The notes under the pieces: model-generated | Told to the model about the DNA's origin: nothing | The model's database searches: none | What the model saw: the letters and a program-made list of their open reading frames with translations, nothing else | Shown here: in pieces, positions 7,638 to 15,468 of the stretch | How positions within the stretch are numbered: the first letter of the stretch is position 1 | Layout: each line of letters opens with the position of its first letter | Assembly (NCBI GenBank): GCA_948960675.1 | Contig: CARDPF010000011.1 | Coordinates: forward strand, 1 to 22,584 | Reading direction: 5' to 3' | DNA length: 22,584 nt | From: an uncultured Eisenbergiella sp. | GTDB taxonomy: Bacteria; Bacillota; Clostridia; Lachnospirales; Lachnospiraceae | Program-made: the position numbers and the translations under genes

Positions 7638-8612
7638 TTACAAGTTTTCTTTATACCAGTCAATAGCCAGACGAATCCCTTTTTCAAAATCGTATTCCGG
7701 GTCATAGCCCAGAAGCTTTCGCGCCCGGGAAATATCCGCATTGGAATCCCGCACGTCCCCTTTTCTGGGAGGCCCGAATACCGGCTCCACCTTCTTCCCC
7801 AGCGCGTCGCACAGCCCATAATACAAATCCAGCAAAAAGATCCGGCCGCCGGAGCCGATGTTATACGCCTTGCCGGCCGCCTCGCCCGAAGCCAGACACG
7901 CCTTTAAGTTCGCCTCAATCACATTGTCAATATACGTAAAATCCCGGGATTGCTTTCCGTCCCCGTTGATGGTGGGAACCTCGTCGTTTAGCAACAGCTT
8001 TAAAAATTTCGGGATGACCGCCGCATACATTCCTTCCGGATCCTGCCTGCGCCCAAATACGTTGAAATAGCGCATGCCGTAGGTATCCAGACCGTAAAGG
8101 GTCTTATACAGCTTCCCGTATTCCTCGTCCGTCTTTTTGGTCAGCGCATAGGGGGACAGGACATTGCCCTCTATCCCTTCCTTTTTGGGAAGACCGGGAT
8201 GATCGCCGTACACGGAGGAACTGGAGGCATACACAAATTTCTTCACCTTCTGCTGCCTTGCCGCCTCCATCATGTTGAGCGTACCGATAATATTGTTCTG
8301 CGCATAAAACAGGGGCATCTCAATGCTCCTGGGCACGCTGCCCCAGGCCGCCTGGTTGAGTACGTAATCCACCCCCTCACAGGCTTTCATACAGGTGTCA
8401 AAATCCTTGATATCCCCTTCGATAAAGGTGTAACGGGGATTTTGCGAAAACATTTCCACATGTTCTTTCTTTCCCGTGGAAAGGTCGTCCAGACACCGCA
8501 CCCGGTATCCCATATCCAAAATCGCCTCGCACAGGTTGGAGCCGATGAACCCCGCCCCGCCTGTCACCAGAAAAACGCTGTCTTTATCAAATACCAGTTC
8601 TTTATATCCCAT
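7638..8612 (-). CDS. tviC: UDP-N-acetylglucosamine(uronate) 4-epimerase, TviC/WbpP type
   Basis: The protein is a 324-residue extended SDR. Start MGYKELVFDK at 8612 follows AAAGGAGG at a somewhat long spacing. NAD-binding TGGAGFIG lies at 17-24, the catalytic Ser in ASSSSVYGDHPGLPK near 129-143, and the Tyr-x3-Lys pair in SPYALTKK is Y155/K159. The stretches QAAWGSVPRSIEMP and YFNVFGRRQDPEGMYAAVIP are nearly diagnostic of the WbpP/TviC clade, which interconverts UDP-GlcNAc/GalNAc or UDP-GlcNAcA/GalNAcA at C4. The partner dehydrogenase is encoded about 2.6 kb upstream in the same operon, so the likely end product is UDP-GalNAcA. A stop 31 bases before the formyltransferase start suggests co-expression. 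Confidence 0.93.
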   Translation of the reverse strand: MGYKELVFDKDSVFLVTGGAGFIGSNLCEAILDMGYRVRCLDDLSTGKKEHVEMFSQNPRYTFIEGDIKDFDTCMKACEGVDYVLNQAAWGSVPRSIEMPLFYAQNNIIGTLNMMEAARQQKVKKFVYASSSSVYGDHPGLPKKEGIEGNVLSPYALTKKTDEEYGKLYKTLYGLDTYGMRYFNVFGRRQDPEGMYAAVIPKFLKLLLNDEVPTINGDGKQSRDFTYIDNVIEANLKACLASGEAAGKAYNIGSGGRIFLLDLYYGLCDALGKKVEPVFGPPRKGDVRDSNADISRARKLLGYDPEYDFEKGIRLAIDWYKENL

Positions 8613-8658
8613 CCTGCTTTCTGCCTCCTTTCGCCAGCCCCTGCCCGTTTTTTGCAGG

Positions 8659-9741
8659 CTATTGCTGCATGTTGTCAAAATCATAGATGCGGTTGCCGGA
8701 TACCTCCCCTTTATTGCCGAAAAGATAGCAGGAAACCACATTTCTGGCATAAAGATCCCGGCCGTTTTCGTTCAAATGCACACCGTCTGCCAGGTATTCG
8801 TCCGCATTATATGCATCAATTCCGATATTGTTATAGGCATCCACGCAAAGCGCCATCTCGCCTTTGGCCGCGTCACAGGCCACACTGGCATAATTATACA
8901 GCGCCTGCGACCCCATGTTTTGTACCGGAATGGAGAAGTAAGACGCATAGCTGGGCGTAATCACCATCACCTCTGCGTTGGGACATGCCTCCCTGGCCTG
9001 CTGGATCCCTTTTACCAGCGCCGTACCGAAACCGATCCACGGACGATCCGAATCGTTGATCGGGGCCTGTGAGAGAAAATCGTTCATCCCATACGCCAGA
9101 ATCACCAGATCCATATCCTGTTTGAGCGCGATGGCCTCCTGCATGGCATCATAAGCGGGTTTCCCCTGCAAAAGTCCAACGTCCGTACGTCCCAGCAAAA
9201 TAGACGTCATTTTCCCCAAATTGTTTTCGGAGGCGGGTCCGTATTCCCATTCGCTGTCCTGCGGGTCGAGCGTCGCCCTGGTTCCGCCGATGGCGGCATT
9301 GTACACCTTGGCCGTATATCCCAGCCTTTGCATATAATACTCCACCTTAGCCGCAATCCCCGTCTCGTCCCGGTAATTGCCCCAGATGCTGTCTCCAAGT
9401 ACCAAAACCCGGACCAGCCCGTCCTCTGTGTCCGCCTCCGGCGCCTCCTGTGACTCAGCCGTCTGGGTCGGCTGCTGCGTGGTTTCCGGTGCGGTCTCAG
9501 CCGTCTGGTCCGGCTGCTGCGTAGCCGTTTCCGTTCCGGCCGGAGTCTCCATGGACGCCTGCAAAAGTTCCAGCTGCGTCCGCAGCTGTTGATTCTCCGC
9601 CTCCAATTCCTCCAGCCTGGCCTGATACTGTTTGACTTCCTCCACATAATCGGTGCTCTCCGCACAACCGGAAAGCACCGTACCTGCCAGCACGGCCGCC
9701 GTCAGAAGCATACTGCAAATCCATTTCATTTCCCTTTTCAT
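8659..9741 (-). CDS. SGNH/GDSL-hydrolase lipoprotein with coiled-coil tether
   Basis: The protein has 360 residues. A basic N-terminus and hydrophobic core end in lipobox VLSGC, with lipidated Cys26. Residues about 32-62 form a predicted coiled coil (EELEAENQQLRTQLELL), and about 65-107 a Thr/Gln/Glu/Pro linker containing a duplicated TQQPxQTAE word. The SGNH domain shows GDSIWG (Ser118), Gly in AAIGGTR (about 149-155), YGMND (Asn220) and DGVHLN (Asp319, His322), so all four catalytic blocks are present. It should be anchored to the outer face of the membrane and act on O-acyl groups of the exported glycan. Start ATG at 9741 has GGAG 8 bases upstream. A promoter-like sequence lies in the preceding 168-base gap, so it may be expressed separately as well as by read-through. 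Confidence 0.9.
   Translation of the reverse strand: MKREMKWICSMLLTAAVLAGTVLSGCAESTDYVEEVKQYQARLEELEAENQQLRTQLELLQASMETPAGTETATQQPDQTAETAPETTQQPTQTAESQEAPEADTEDGLVRVLVLGDSIWGNYRDETGIAAKVEYYMQRLGYTAKVYNAAIGGTRATLDPQDSEWEYGPASENNLGKMTSILLGRTDVGLLQGKPAYDAMQEAIALKQDMDLVILAYGMNDFLSQAPINDSDRPWIGFGTALVKGIQQAREACPNAEVMVITPSYASYFSIPVQNMGSQALYNYASVACDAAKGEMALCVDAYNNIGIDAYNADEYLADGVHLNENGRDLYARNVVSCYLFGNKGEVSGNRIYDFDNMQQ
9455..9522. repeat. imperfect 26-bp direct repeat in the lipoprotein linker
   Basis: Copies at 9455-9480 and 9497-9522 (42-base period) differ at two positions. On the minus strand they encode TQQPTQTAE and TQQPDQTAE in the linker between coiled coil and hydrolase domain. This is a slippage-prone segment likely to vary in length between strains. 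Confidence 0.75.
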
Positions 9742-9745
9742 CACG

Positions 9746-9765
9746 TTTACTCCATTTCTGCGCTG
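9746..9765. repeat. 20-bp leader repeat, copy 1 (before SGNH lipoprotein)
   Basis: TTTACTCCATTTCTGCGCTG on the plus strand is identical to 12572-12591 in front of the UDP-HexNAc dehydrogenase gene. On the transcribed strand it contains the GGAG ribosome site and ends a few bases before the start codon. Similarity continues loosely upstream (TGCGCA and TGCTTGC words), suggesting a shared leader element or a degenerate dispersed intergenic repeat. Confidence 0.7.
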
Positions 9766-9817
9766 TTTTCTGCGCATAACGAGTTTGTGGCAAGCAGTGC
9801 GCAGGCACAAATCTCGC

Positions 9818-9841
9818 GATTGAAAATTTTAATTTTCAATC
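9818..9841. repeat. AT-rich inverted repeat (11-bp arms)
   Basis: GATTGAAAATT and AATTTTCAATC are perfectly complementary around a 2-base centre. It sits in the leader between the promoter-like sequence at 9875-9903 and the lipoprotein gene. Either strand could form the hairpin. No U-tract follows on the minus strand, so termination is not clear; protein binding or RNA structure are alternatives. Confidence 0.6.
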
Positions 9842-9850
9842 TTCCTCCCT

Positions 9851-9864
9851 GCCGCATATGCGGC
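9851..9864. repeat. 14-bp perfect palindrome GCCGCATATGCGGC
   Basis: The palindrome lies just downstream of the promoter-like hexamers at 9875-9903, about where transcription toward the lipoprotein gene would begin. Position and perfect two-fold symmetry fit an operator for a dimeric regulator, but no regulator is encoded in the window, so the role is inferred. Confidence 0.45.
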
Positions 9865-9874
9865 CTCTCCTTGC

Positions 9875-9903
9875 AGTATAGCCTTTTTCCCCATCCCATG
9901 CAA
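9875..9903 (-). promoter_or_regulatory. internal sigma-A-like promoter for the lipoprotein gene
   Basis: On the minus strand TTGCAT (9898-9903), a 17-base spacer and TATACT (9875-9880) form a good vegetative promoter match. It lies immediately before the end of the membrane-protein gene and about 135 bases ahead of the SGNH lipoprotein start. It would allow the downstream half of the operon to be transcribed independently. Confidence 0.55.
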
Positions 9904-9909
9904 TGCACT

Positions 9910-11247
9910 TCATAAAATCTTAAAACTTCGAACTTCATGCGCCAAAAGCAGCAGGCCGATGTAAAAAACCGGAAGGCCGTAAATCATGTAACGGGACAGG
10001 CACATAATGAGAAGGGAAGTCGCATACACATTGGCCAACACGGCAAGCAGGCAAAAGGCTGCCACCCGCACCGCCCGCGATTCCCGGTTTTTGTAAAAGA
10101 CCAGCCCCATCATCGCCAAAAAAAGCGCATAAACCAAAAACGCATACCCGTTCAAAAGCGGATGCACCACCGCCACCGACCGTATCAGTCCATACACCGA
10201 AAGCGCCATGTAATCGTAGAGCCACCGTCCCAACACCCCCGGCAGAATACTTTTGGCAATTACCGAGGCGATCCGGTCGGACTCCACATTCTCCGGAATA
10301 TAATCCGTAAATCCCTCCCGGTCATGCACCTCCCGCCAGGGCTGTTCGATCAATTCAAATTTTAGCATGTCGTGATGCTGCTCCAAATGCGCAGCCCGGT
10401 TGAGAAATCCCTCCGGAGCATACCGGTAATTGGCCCCCCTCTCCTGCGCCAGATCAAAAGACAGGTAAAAATATTCCCGGGCCTCCCCGTCCGCAATACG
10501 TTCTCCGACCTCCCGGTCCGCTGCGTAGAGCACATTGGCCAACAGGCCCACATCGCCGAACGTCATATTTATAAAATGCCCGTTAAACGCCAGATTATAA
10601 CTTTTTAGCAGCGAAGTCCTACCGCCAAAGGCCAGCAGCGTACACACCGCCACCACCCCTGCAGCCCGCCAACACCGTGCCGCCATACACAGGCAGAGAC
10701 CTGACACCGCCCACAAAAGAATCGCCGTCATCATCTGTCCCCTGGTCAGGGACAAAAGCAGCGCCAGCGCCAGCGCTGCTGCTGCTGCCCGGCGGCTCCT
10801 TTCCAAAATCATATACAGACATTTTGCAAAAAAGAGATAGAAAAAAGGCAGCACCAGCGCTTCGCTGATGATTCCGTTGGACAGTACCAGACTGCTTTCG
10901 GAAAATACCGGCGTGATCACATGGGGGGCCAGAAGCAGGGAACATACCAAAAAGGTCATGCCCCCTTTGAGGGCAAATTCCCTGCGGATACAGGCCGTCA
11001 GATATAGGACCGAAAAAGCTGCCAGCACATTTTGCACAAAGCGGACGATTTCCAGATACCCGCCTTCCCCAAAGAGGGTGCGGAAAATCCACAGGAAAAA
11101 CGGATAAACCGGCTCCCTGTGGATATGCATGGCAATATATTGATGGCTGTCGTTATAGATTCCGGTTGTACCTGCCAGCCACAGCCCCGCAAAAAACAGG
11201 ACAGGCAGCAGATATACGGGGGAAATGCATTTTTTTCTTCCCAACAT
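9910..11247 (-). CDS. polytopic membrane protein, GT-C-like glycosyltransferase candidate
   Basis: The protein has about 445 residues. The stop of the dehydrogenase gene ends 5 bases before the ATG at 11247; an in-frame TTG at 11265 would add 6 residues and overlap that gene. The sequence is dominated by hydrophobic helices (I estimate about ten) with a larger exported loop roughly at 240-330. After the first helix comes IYNDSHQYIAMHIHREPVYP, resembling the acidic-loop placement of GT-C enzymes, which use polyprenyl-phosphate sugars outside the membrane. It has no clear Wzx or Wzy signature. It could add a side-branch sugar to the exported glycan, or be an unassigned membrane partner. The role is uncertain; the topology is clear. 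Confidence 0.7.
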   Translation of the reverse strand: MLGRKKCISPVYLLPVLFFAGLWLAGTTGIYNDSHQYIAMHIHREPVYPFFLWIFRTLFGEGGYLEIVRFVQNVLAAFSVLYLTACIRREFALKGGMTFLVCSLLLAPHVITPVFSESSLVLSNGIISEALVLPFFYLFFAKCLYMILERSRRAAAAALALALLLSLTRGQMMTAILLWAVSGLCLCMAARCWRAAGVVAVCTLLAFGGRTSLLKSYNLAFNGHFINMTFGDVGLLANVLYAADREVGERIADGEAREYFYLSFDLAQERGANYRYAPEGFLNRAAHLEQHHDMLKFELIEQPWREVHDREGFTDYIPENVESDRIASVIAKSILPGVLGRWLYDYMALSVYGLIRSVAVVHPLLNGYAFLVYALFLAMMGLVFYKNRESRAVRVAAFCLLAVLANVYATSLLIMCLSRYMIYGLPVFYIGLLLLAHEVRSFKIL

Positions 11248-11252
11248 TCCTC

Positions 11253-12569
11253 TTATAGTCTCCAATACAGGTATGCATCCTCCTGATAAGTCTTGCGGTC
11301 TAAAATTCCTTTCACGTCGATCAGGACTTTCTTCTCGTTGCCGGGTGCAAAGCAGGCGTCCACCGCCGCTTTATCCAAATTCTCAAACTCTGTGTGGGCC
11401 ACCGCTATGACCAGCGCATCCACGTCATGTACCTGGCTCCTGTCGGCCAGTTCCACGCCGTAGAGATGCCTCGCCTCCTCCCTGTCTGCGGTCTCGTCCA
11501 CAATCACCGGCGCGATACCGTATTCGTGCAGTTCCCGGACAATATCAATCACTTTTGTGTTGCGGGTATCCGGACAGTTTTCCTTAAAGGTGAAGCCAAG
11601 CACCGCCACCTTGGCGCTCTTGACGGCGATATTGGCCCGGATCAGGCTTTTTACCACATTCTCCGCCACATACTTGCCCATATCGTCGTTAATCCGGCGG
11701 CCCGCCAGAATGATCTGGGAATGATATCCCATCTGCTCTGCCCGATAGGTCAGGTAATAGGGATCCACGCCGATGCAGTGCCCTCCCACCAGACCGGGAA
11801 AGAACTTTAAGAAATTCCATTTCGTTCCCGCCGCCTCCAGCACACTTCTGGTATCAATTCCCATCTTATTAAAAATGATGGAAAGTTCATTCATAAATGC
11901 AATATTGATATCCCTCTGGCTGTTCTCAATGACCTTGGCCGCCTCCGCCACTTTGATGGATTCCGCCCGGTACACGCCTGCCTCCACCACCAGTTCGTAC
12001 ACCTTCGCCACAATGTCCAGCGTCTCCCCATCCATACCGGAAACAATTTTGGTAATGGTCTCCAGACGGTGTACCTTATCCCCGGGATTAATGCGCTCCG
12101 GCGAATACCCGATTTTGAAATCCACACCGCAGGTCAGCCCCGATTCCTTTTCCAAAATCGGAACGCATACCTCCTCCGTCACGCCGGGATACACCGTAGA
12201 CTCGAACACCACCACACTGCCCTTGGAAAGGTTACGCCCCAAAATCCTGCTGGCCCCCTCCACCGGCGTCAGATCCGGGGTATGGTCGTCATTGACGGGC
12301 GTGGGCACCGCCACAATGTGGAATTTCGCTTCCCGGAGTCTGGTCTCGTCCGCCGTAAATTCCACCGACGTGTTTTGAATCGTCTCATTCCCCACCTCCC
12401 GGGTGGGATCAATGCCGGATTTGTATAACGCAATCTTTTTTTCGTTTAAATCGTAACCGATCACCTTGATTTTTTTGGCAAAGGCGACCGCGATGGGCAT
12501 TCCCACATAGCCCAGCCCCACCAGGGACAGCTTTTCCTCGCCCGCCAAAATCTTTTCGTACAATCCCAT
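11253..12569 (-). CDS. tviB: UDP-N-acetyl-hexosamine 6-dehydrogenase, TviB/WbpO type
   Basis: The protein has 438 residues, the full family length. NAD site VGLGYVGMP covers 17-25. The middle-domain stretch YSPERINPGDKVHRL and the helix ESIKVAEAAKVIENSQRDIN are typical of UDP-HexNAc dehydrogenases, and the catalytic cysteine is in GLVGGHCIGVDPYYLTYR (Cys265). GFTFKENCPDTRN in the C-terminal domain binds UDP-sugar. The enzyme oxidises C6 of UDP-GlcNAc (or UDP-GalNAc) in two NAD-dependent steps to the uronic acid. With the TviC/WbpP epimerase downstream it gives UDP-GalNAcA, as in Vi antigen and Pseudomonas O6. Start ATG at 12569 has GGAG just upstream in the repeated leader element. UDP-ManNAc dehydrogenase (WecC) is a less likely alternative. 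Confidence 0.94.
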   Translation of the reverse strand: MGLYEKILAGEEKLSLVGLGYVGMPIAVAFAKKIKVIGYDLNEKKIALYKSGIDPTREVGNETIQNTSVEFTADETRLREAKFHIVAVPTPVNDDHTPDLTPVEGASRILGRNLSKGSVVVFESTVYPGVTEEVCVPILEKESGLTCGVDFKIGYSPERINPGDKVHRLETITKIVSGMDGETLDIVAKVYELVVEAGVYRAESIKVAEAAKVIENSQRDINIAFMNELSIIFNKMGIDTRSVLEAAGTKWNFLKFFPGLVGGHCIGVDPYYLTYRAEQMGYHSQIILAGRRINDDMGKYVAENVVKSLIRANIAVKSAKVAVLGFTFKENCPDTRNTKVIDIVRELHEYGIAPVIVDETADREEARHLYGVELADRSQVHDVDALVIAVAHTEFENLDKAAVDACFAPGNEKKVLIDVKGILDRKTYQEDAYLYWRL

Positions 12570-12571
12570 GT

Positions 12572-12591
12572 TTTACTCCATTTCTGCGCTG
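12572..12591. repeat. 20-bp leader repeat, copy 2 (before UDP-HexNAc dehydrogenase)
   Basis: Identical to 9746-9765. It overlaps the ribosome site (GGAG) of the dehydrogenase gene and lies directly against its start codon. The rest of the 88-base gap (12570-12657) holds no clear promoter. Confidence 0.7.
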
Positions 12592-12657
12592 CTTTGTTGC
12601 GCAAGCAGCATACAATCTTTTTCCCCTGTCCTTCCCCCGGCGGTAATGCCAAAAACC

Positions 12658-13794
12658 CTATCCCAATTCCGAAAGGGTATCCAGATAGGCCTGCACTACC
12701 TTTTCCCTGTCAAAATTGGCCTCCACATGGCTTCTCGCCCTGTTTCCCATGGCGGCCTGCTCCTCCCAGGAAAGCCCCAGAAAAGTCCGTATCGCTCCCG
12801 CCAGGCTTTCCGCATCCCGGACCGTAAAGGCAATCCCCGAAACCCGGTCCTCAAACACCTCCCGGCAGCCGCTGATGTCACCGGCCAGCACCGGCCTGCC
12901 CGTGGCCGCCGCCTCCTGCAGCACGTTGGACATGCCCTCGTGCCAGGACGGGTGTATCACGGCCCGGCACCGCGCGTAAAAGTCGGCAACATCATCCCGG
13001 TATCCATAATACCGCACAATCCCCTGTGATTGCAAGCGCTCTATCCACGGTTCATACCGGCTGCGGCTTTCCTCCTCGTATGCGCCCAGAATGGCAAAAA
13101 CCACATCCTGCCTCTCCCGTCCGATGTTTTCCGCCGCCGTGAGCAGTTCCCCGATTCCCTTGTCCTGCATGATCCGCATGACCGACAAAAAAAGCACCTT
13201 CCCATCCTTTGGATAGGGCTTTGGGCTATGCTCTTTTAGGTTCACCCCGGAGCCGGAAAGGATTTTGTGGGCCGCCCCTTTAGGTACGCACCCTTTCCCC
13301 AGCATAAAATCCCGGTTCTGCCGGTTCTGGAAAAAGACGCACCCCGCCTTTTTTAACCCGATACGGTATAAAAAGACCAACAGCTTTTGCAAAAGCCCCC
13401 CGCGCTCCAGTGCCGTACCCAGTCCCGTGATATTTGTCAGGTACAAAACCCTGCGCAGCCTGCAGGCGAGCCCGCCGTAAATATTGGGCTTGACCGTATA
13501 TGTCAAAACCGCCCTCGGCCTCACTCCTTTTAACAGACGCAGGTAAAATGCGAAAAGTTTCAAATCCTTTGCGGGATTCATCCCCCTGCGCTCCATCACC
13601 GTTTCATGACAGATACAGCCCAGCGACCGCAGCTTTTCCAAATACCCTGTATCGGGCACGGACACATGGACGACATAGCCTGCCTCCTGTAAGGCCGTCA
13701 AAAGCTCCTTCCTAAAATCATGCAGACCGGAATCGCTGTTACCCAGTATCAGGACACAGGCTGCCCGGTCAAAGGATGCTGCTTTATCCTTCAT
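12658..13794 (-). CDS. GT4-family glycosyltransferase (PglA/CapM-like)
   Basis: The protein has 378 residues. The segment YTVKPNIYGGLACRL...NITGLGTALERGG and the ending motif HPSWHEGMSNVLQEAAATGR (E-x7-E) are the recognisable pattern of PglA/CapM-type GT4 enzymes. These often add the second sugar to a polyprenyl-diphosphate-linked first sugar. Its position one gene after the PglC-type initiating transferase fits that job. It overlaps the ATP-grasp gene by 11 bases, with AAGGA ahead of its ATG. The donor might be UDP-GalNAc or UDP-GalNAcA given the epimerase and dehydrogenase in the operon, but this is inferred only. Confidence 0.9.
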   Translation of the reverse strand: MKDKAASFDRAACVLILGNSDSGLHDFRKELLTALQEAGYVVHVSVPDTGYLEKLRSLGCICHETVMERRGMNPAKDLKLFAFYLRLLKGVRPRAVLTYTVKPNIYGGLACRLRRVLYLTNITGLGTALERGGLLQKLLVFLYRIGLKKAGCVFFQNRQNRDFMLGKGCVPKGAAHKILSGSGVNLKEHSPKPYPKDGKVLFLSVMRIMQDKGIGELLTAAENIGRERQDVVFAILGAYEEESRSRYEPWIERLQSQGIVRYYGYRDDVADFYARCRAVIHPSWHEGMSNVLQEAAATGRPVLAGDISGCREVFEDRVSGIAFTVRDAESLAGAIRTFLGLSWEEQAAMGNRARSHVEANFDREKVVQAYLDTLSELG

Positions 13795-14764
13795 CTTCCA
13801 GTCCTTCCCGCACCATAATCTCGCTGTACTTCATCATCACAACCCCCTCCGGATATTCCCCGATGCAGGGCGTATTTACCCTGCCCTCCAGATTGTTGAG
13901 GATCATGGCGGGCACATTGACGCCACAGGCATATGCATGGGGATAGCCTCCCCCAAACCGTGGGTTGACCTCGGAAATATACCAGGTTTGGCCGATCTTG
14001 AAAAGGTCGATATCAATGATCCCCCGAAAGCCCATTTTTTCCACAAAGTTTTTAAGCAACGCAAACAATGCCTCATCCTTGACGGAAACGGATTTGTCTG
14101 TCTCCCCCGCCCGCATCTTGACTTTTTTCTTCACAAAAACGGAAACCACTTCCCCGCTGATCATGTCGATATAGACATCCGCACCGTACTCCTGCCCGTC
14201 CATATACTCCTGAATCATCAGGTCGTCCGCAAGCCTACACAAAAGTTCCACTTCCTCCCGGCAGTTCACTTTGCTGATGTTTATGCTTGCGCTGCCGCAG
14301 ACGGGCTTTAAAAACACCGGATAGTGCATCCGTCCCTCTTCCACCGCCGAAAAGAATGCCTGCCGGTCCATAAAGCATTCGCCCGTGGGAACCGAGAGGG
14401 CTTTGAGCTTTTCATACATGCGGAATTTGTCAAAACAAATTTCCACCTGTTCCAAATCCGGAACCACGGGCGTGGTTCCCACCGCCAGAAATTCTTCCCG
14501 GTGGGCCGCCAAGAGGGACAACTCCGGATCAATCAGGGAAAAGACGCCGCTTATTTTTTTCTCCCGGCAGATTTCCAAGATAACCTCCAGATAACCTGTT
14601 GCGGTAATGCGGGGTACGATCACATACTCGTCCGCCTCATAAAGGGCCGGGGCCAAACTGCTGCAGTCCGTAGCCACCACCCGGCCCCGGCCGGCCAGTT
14701 CCTTTTTGAAATACTGCACCACCTTATCGCGGGTGCCCGCGCTCAAAATCAAAATATTTGTCAT
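13784..14764 (-). CDS. ATP-grasp ligase (CarB-like)
   Basis: The protein has 326 residues starting MTNILILSAGTRDKV at 14764, with GAGG 6 bases upstream; longer open frames run into the PglC gene. An N-terminal Rossmann-like domain is followed by an ATP-grasp fold: YPVFLKPVCGSASINI (nucleotide-binding Lys), QEYMDGQEYGADVYID and SEVNPRFGGGYPHAY (metal-binding Glu/Asn). Such enzymes activate a carboxylate as acyl-phosphate and join it to an amine. It is encoded between the PglC-like transferase and a PglA-like GT4, close to the aminotransferase, so N-acylation of the 4-amino sugar with an amino or hydroxy acid is a reasonable guess. Neither carboxylate nor amine substrate can be read from sequence. 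Confidence 0.85.
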   Translation of the reverse strand: MTNILILSAGTRDKVVQYFKKELAGRGRVVATDCSSLAPALYEADEYVIVPRITATGYLEVILEICREKKISGVFSLIDPELSLLAAHREEFLAVGTTPVVPDLEQVEICFDKFRMYEKLKALSVPTGECFMDRQAFFSAVEEGRMHYPVFLKPVCGSASINISKVNCREEVELLCRLADDLMIQEYMDGQEYGADVYIDMISGEVVSVFVKKKVKMRAGETDKSVSVKDEALFALLKNFVEKMGFRGIIDIDLFKIGQTWYISEVNPRFGGGYPHAYACGVNVPAMILNNLEGRVNTPCIGEYPEGVVMMKYSEIMVREGLEDEG

Positions 14765-14771
14765 GGCAACC

Positions 14772-15413
14772 TCACTTCTCCAGCTTTCCGGTGCGCTCCA
14801 GCCTTTCTTTGCGGATCTGTGCAAAATTCCCCTCCGCCTGATTGGTGTCCTCCGCCACATCGGATTTTCCAAGCACAACCTTCACCGTCAGCAAAATCAC
14901 ACGCATGTCCATCGCAAAAGAAAGCCCTTTGACATATTCCACATCCTTGGCAAGCCGCCTGTCCCAATCCAGGAAATTGCGCCCGCTCACCTGGGCAAGC
15001 CCGGTCAGGCCCGGACGCACCGTGTGGCGCAGCGATTCCTCCTTGGTATAATAAGGCAGGTAGCTGACCAAGAGTGGACGCGGCCCGATAAAGCTCATAT
15101 CCCCCTTCAAAATGTTAAGAAATTCCGGCAGTTCGTCCAAACTGGAAGCGCGCAGAAACTTTCCGAAAGAAGTAAGCCGATCCTTATCCGGCAGAAGCTT
15201 CCCCTGTGCATCCTTTTCATCCGTCATGGTGCGGAACTTGTATAGCGTAAAAATCTTTTCATGAAGGCCGGGCCGCTCCTGCGAAAACAGCACGGGGCTT
15301 CCCAGCTTGACACGCACACAAAGGGCCACAACCAAAAGCACCGGGCTCAAAATTACCAATATTACCAAGGACAGCAAAATGTCCAAAATCCTTTTTCCAT
15401 ATTTTCTGTACAT
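14772..15413 (-). CDS. pglC: PglC-type polyprenyl-phosphate phosphoglycosyl transferase
   Basis: The protein has 213 residues, the compact monotopic form without the extra helices of WbaP/WcaJ. A re-entrant hydrophobic helix spans about 10-35. Then come YKFRTM (58-63), the catalytic Asp-Glu dyad in SLDELPEFLNIL (Asp93, Glu94) and IGPRPLL (109-115). It transfers phospho-sugar from a UDP-sugar to undecaprenyl phosphate, starting assembly of the repeat unit. With PglF- and PglE-type genes in the same operon, the donor is probably a UDP-di-N-acylated or formylated trideoxy sugar. GGGGGA precedes the ATG. The C-terminus (about 190-213) is charged and could contact partner proteins. Confidence 0.92.
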   Translation of the reverse strand: MYRKYGKRILDILLSLVILVILSPVLLVVALCVRVKLGSPVLFSQERPGLHEKIFTLYKFRTMTDEKDAQGKLLPDKDRLTSFGKFLRASSLDELPEFLNILKGDMSFIGPRPLLVSYLPYYTKEESLRHTVRPGLTGLAQVSGRNFLDWDRRLAKDVEYVKGLSFAMDMRVILLTVKVVLGKSDVAEDTNQAEGNFAQIRKERLERTGKLEK

Positions 15414-15468
15414 GCGGTTTTCCCCCGTTTGATAACCGTTCAGGAAAGTCCGGACGTTACCTGTCCCT

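Noticed and set aside
7607..7819. 71-codon N-terminal extension of the formyltransferase gene
   Set aside because: It overlaps the 3' end of the epimerase gene in another frame. The ATG at 7606 has a strong ribosome site and begins the expected first strand.
9910..11247. Wzx flippase identity for the polytopic protein
   Set aside because: Helix layout, the large exported loop and the ND-containing first loop do not resemble the MATE/MOP-type flippase pattern; a GT-C-like enzyme fits better.
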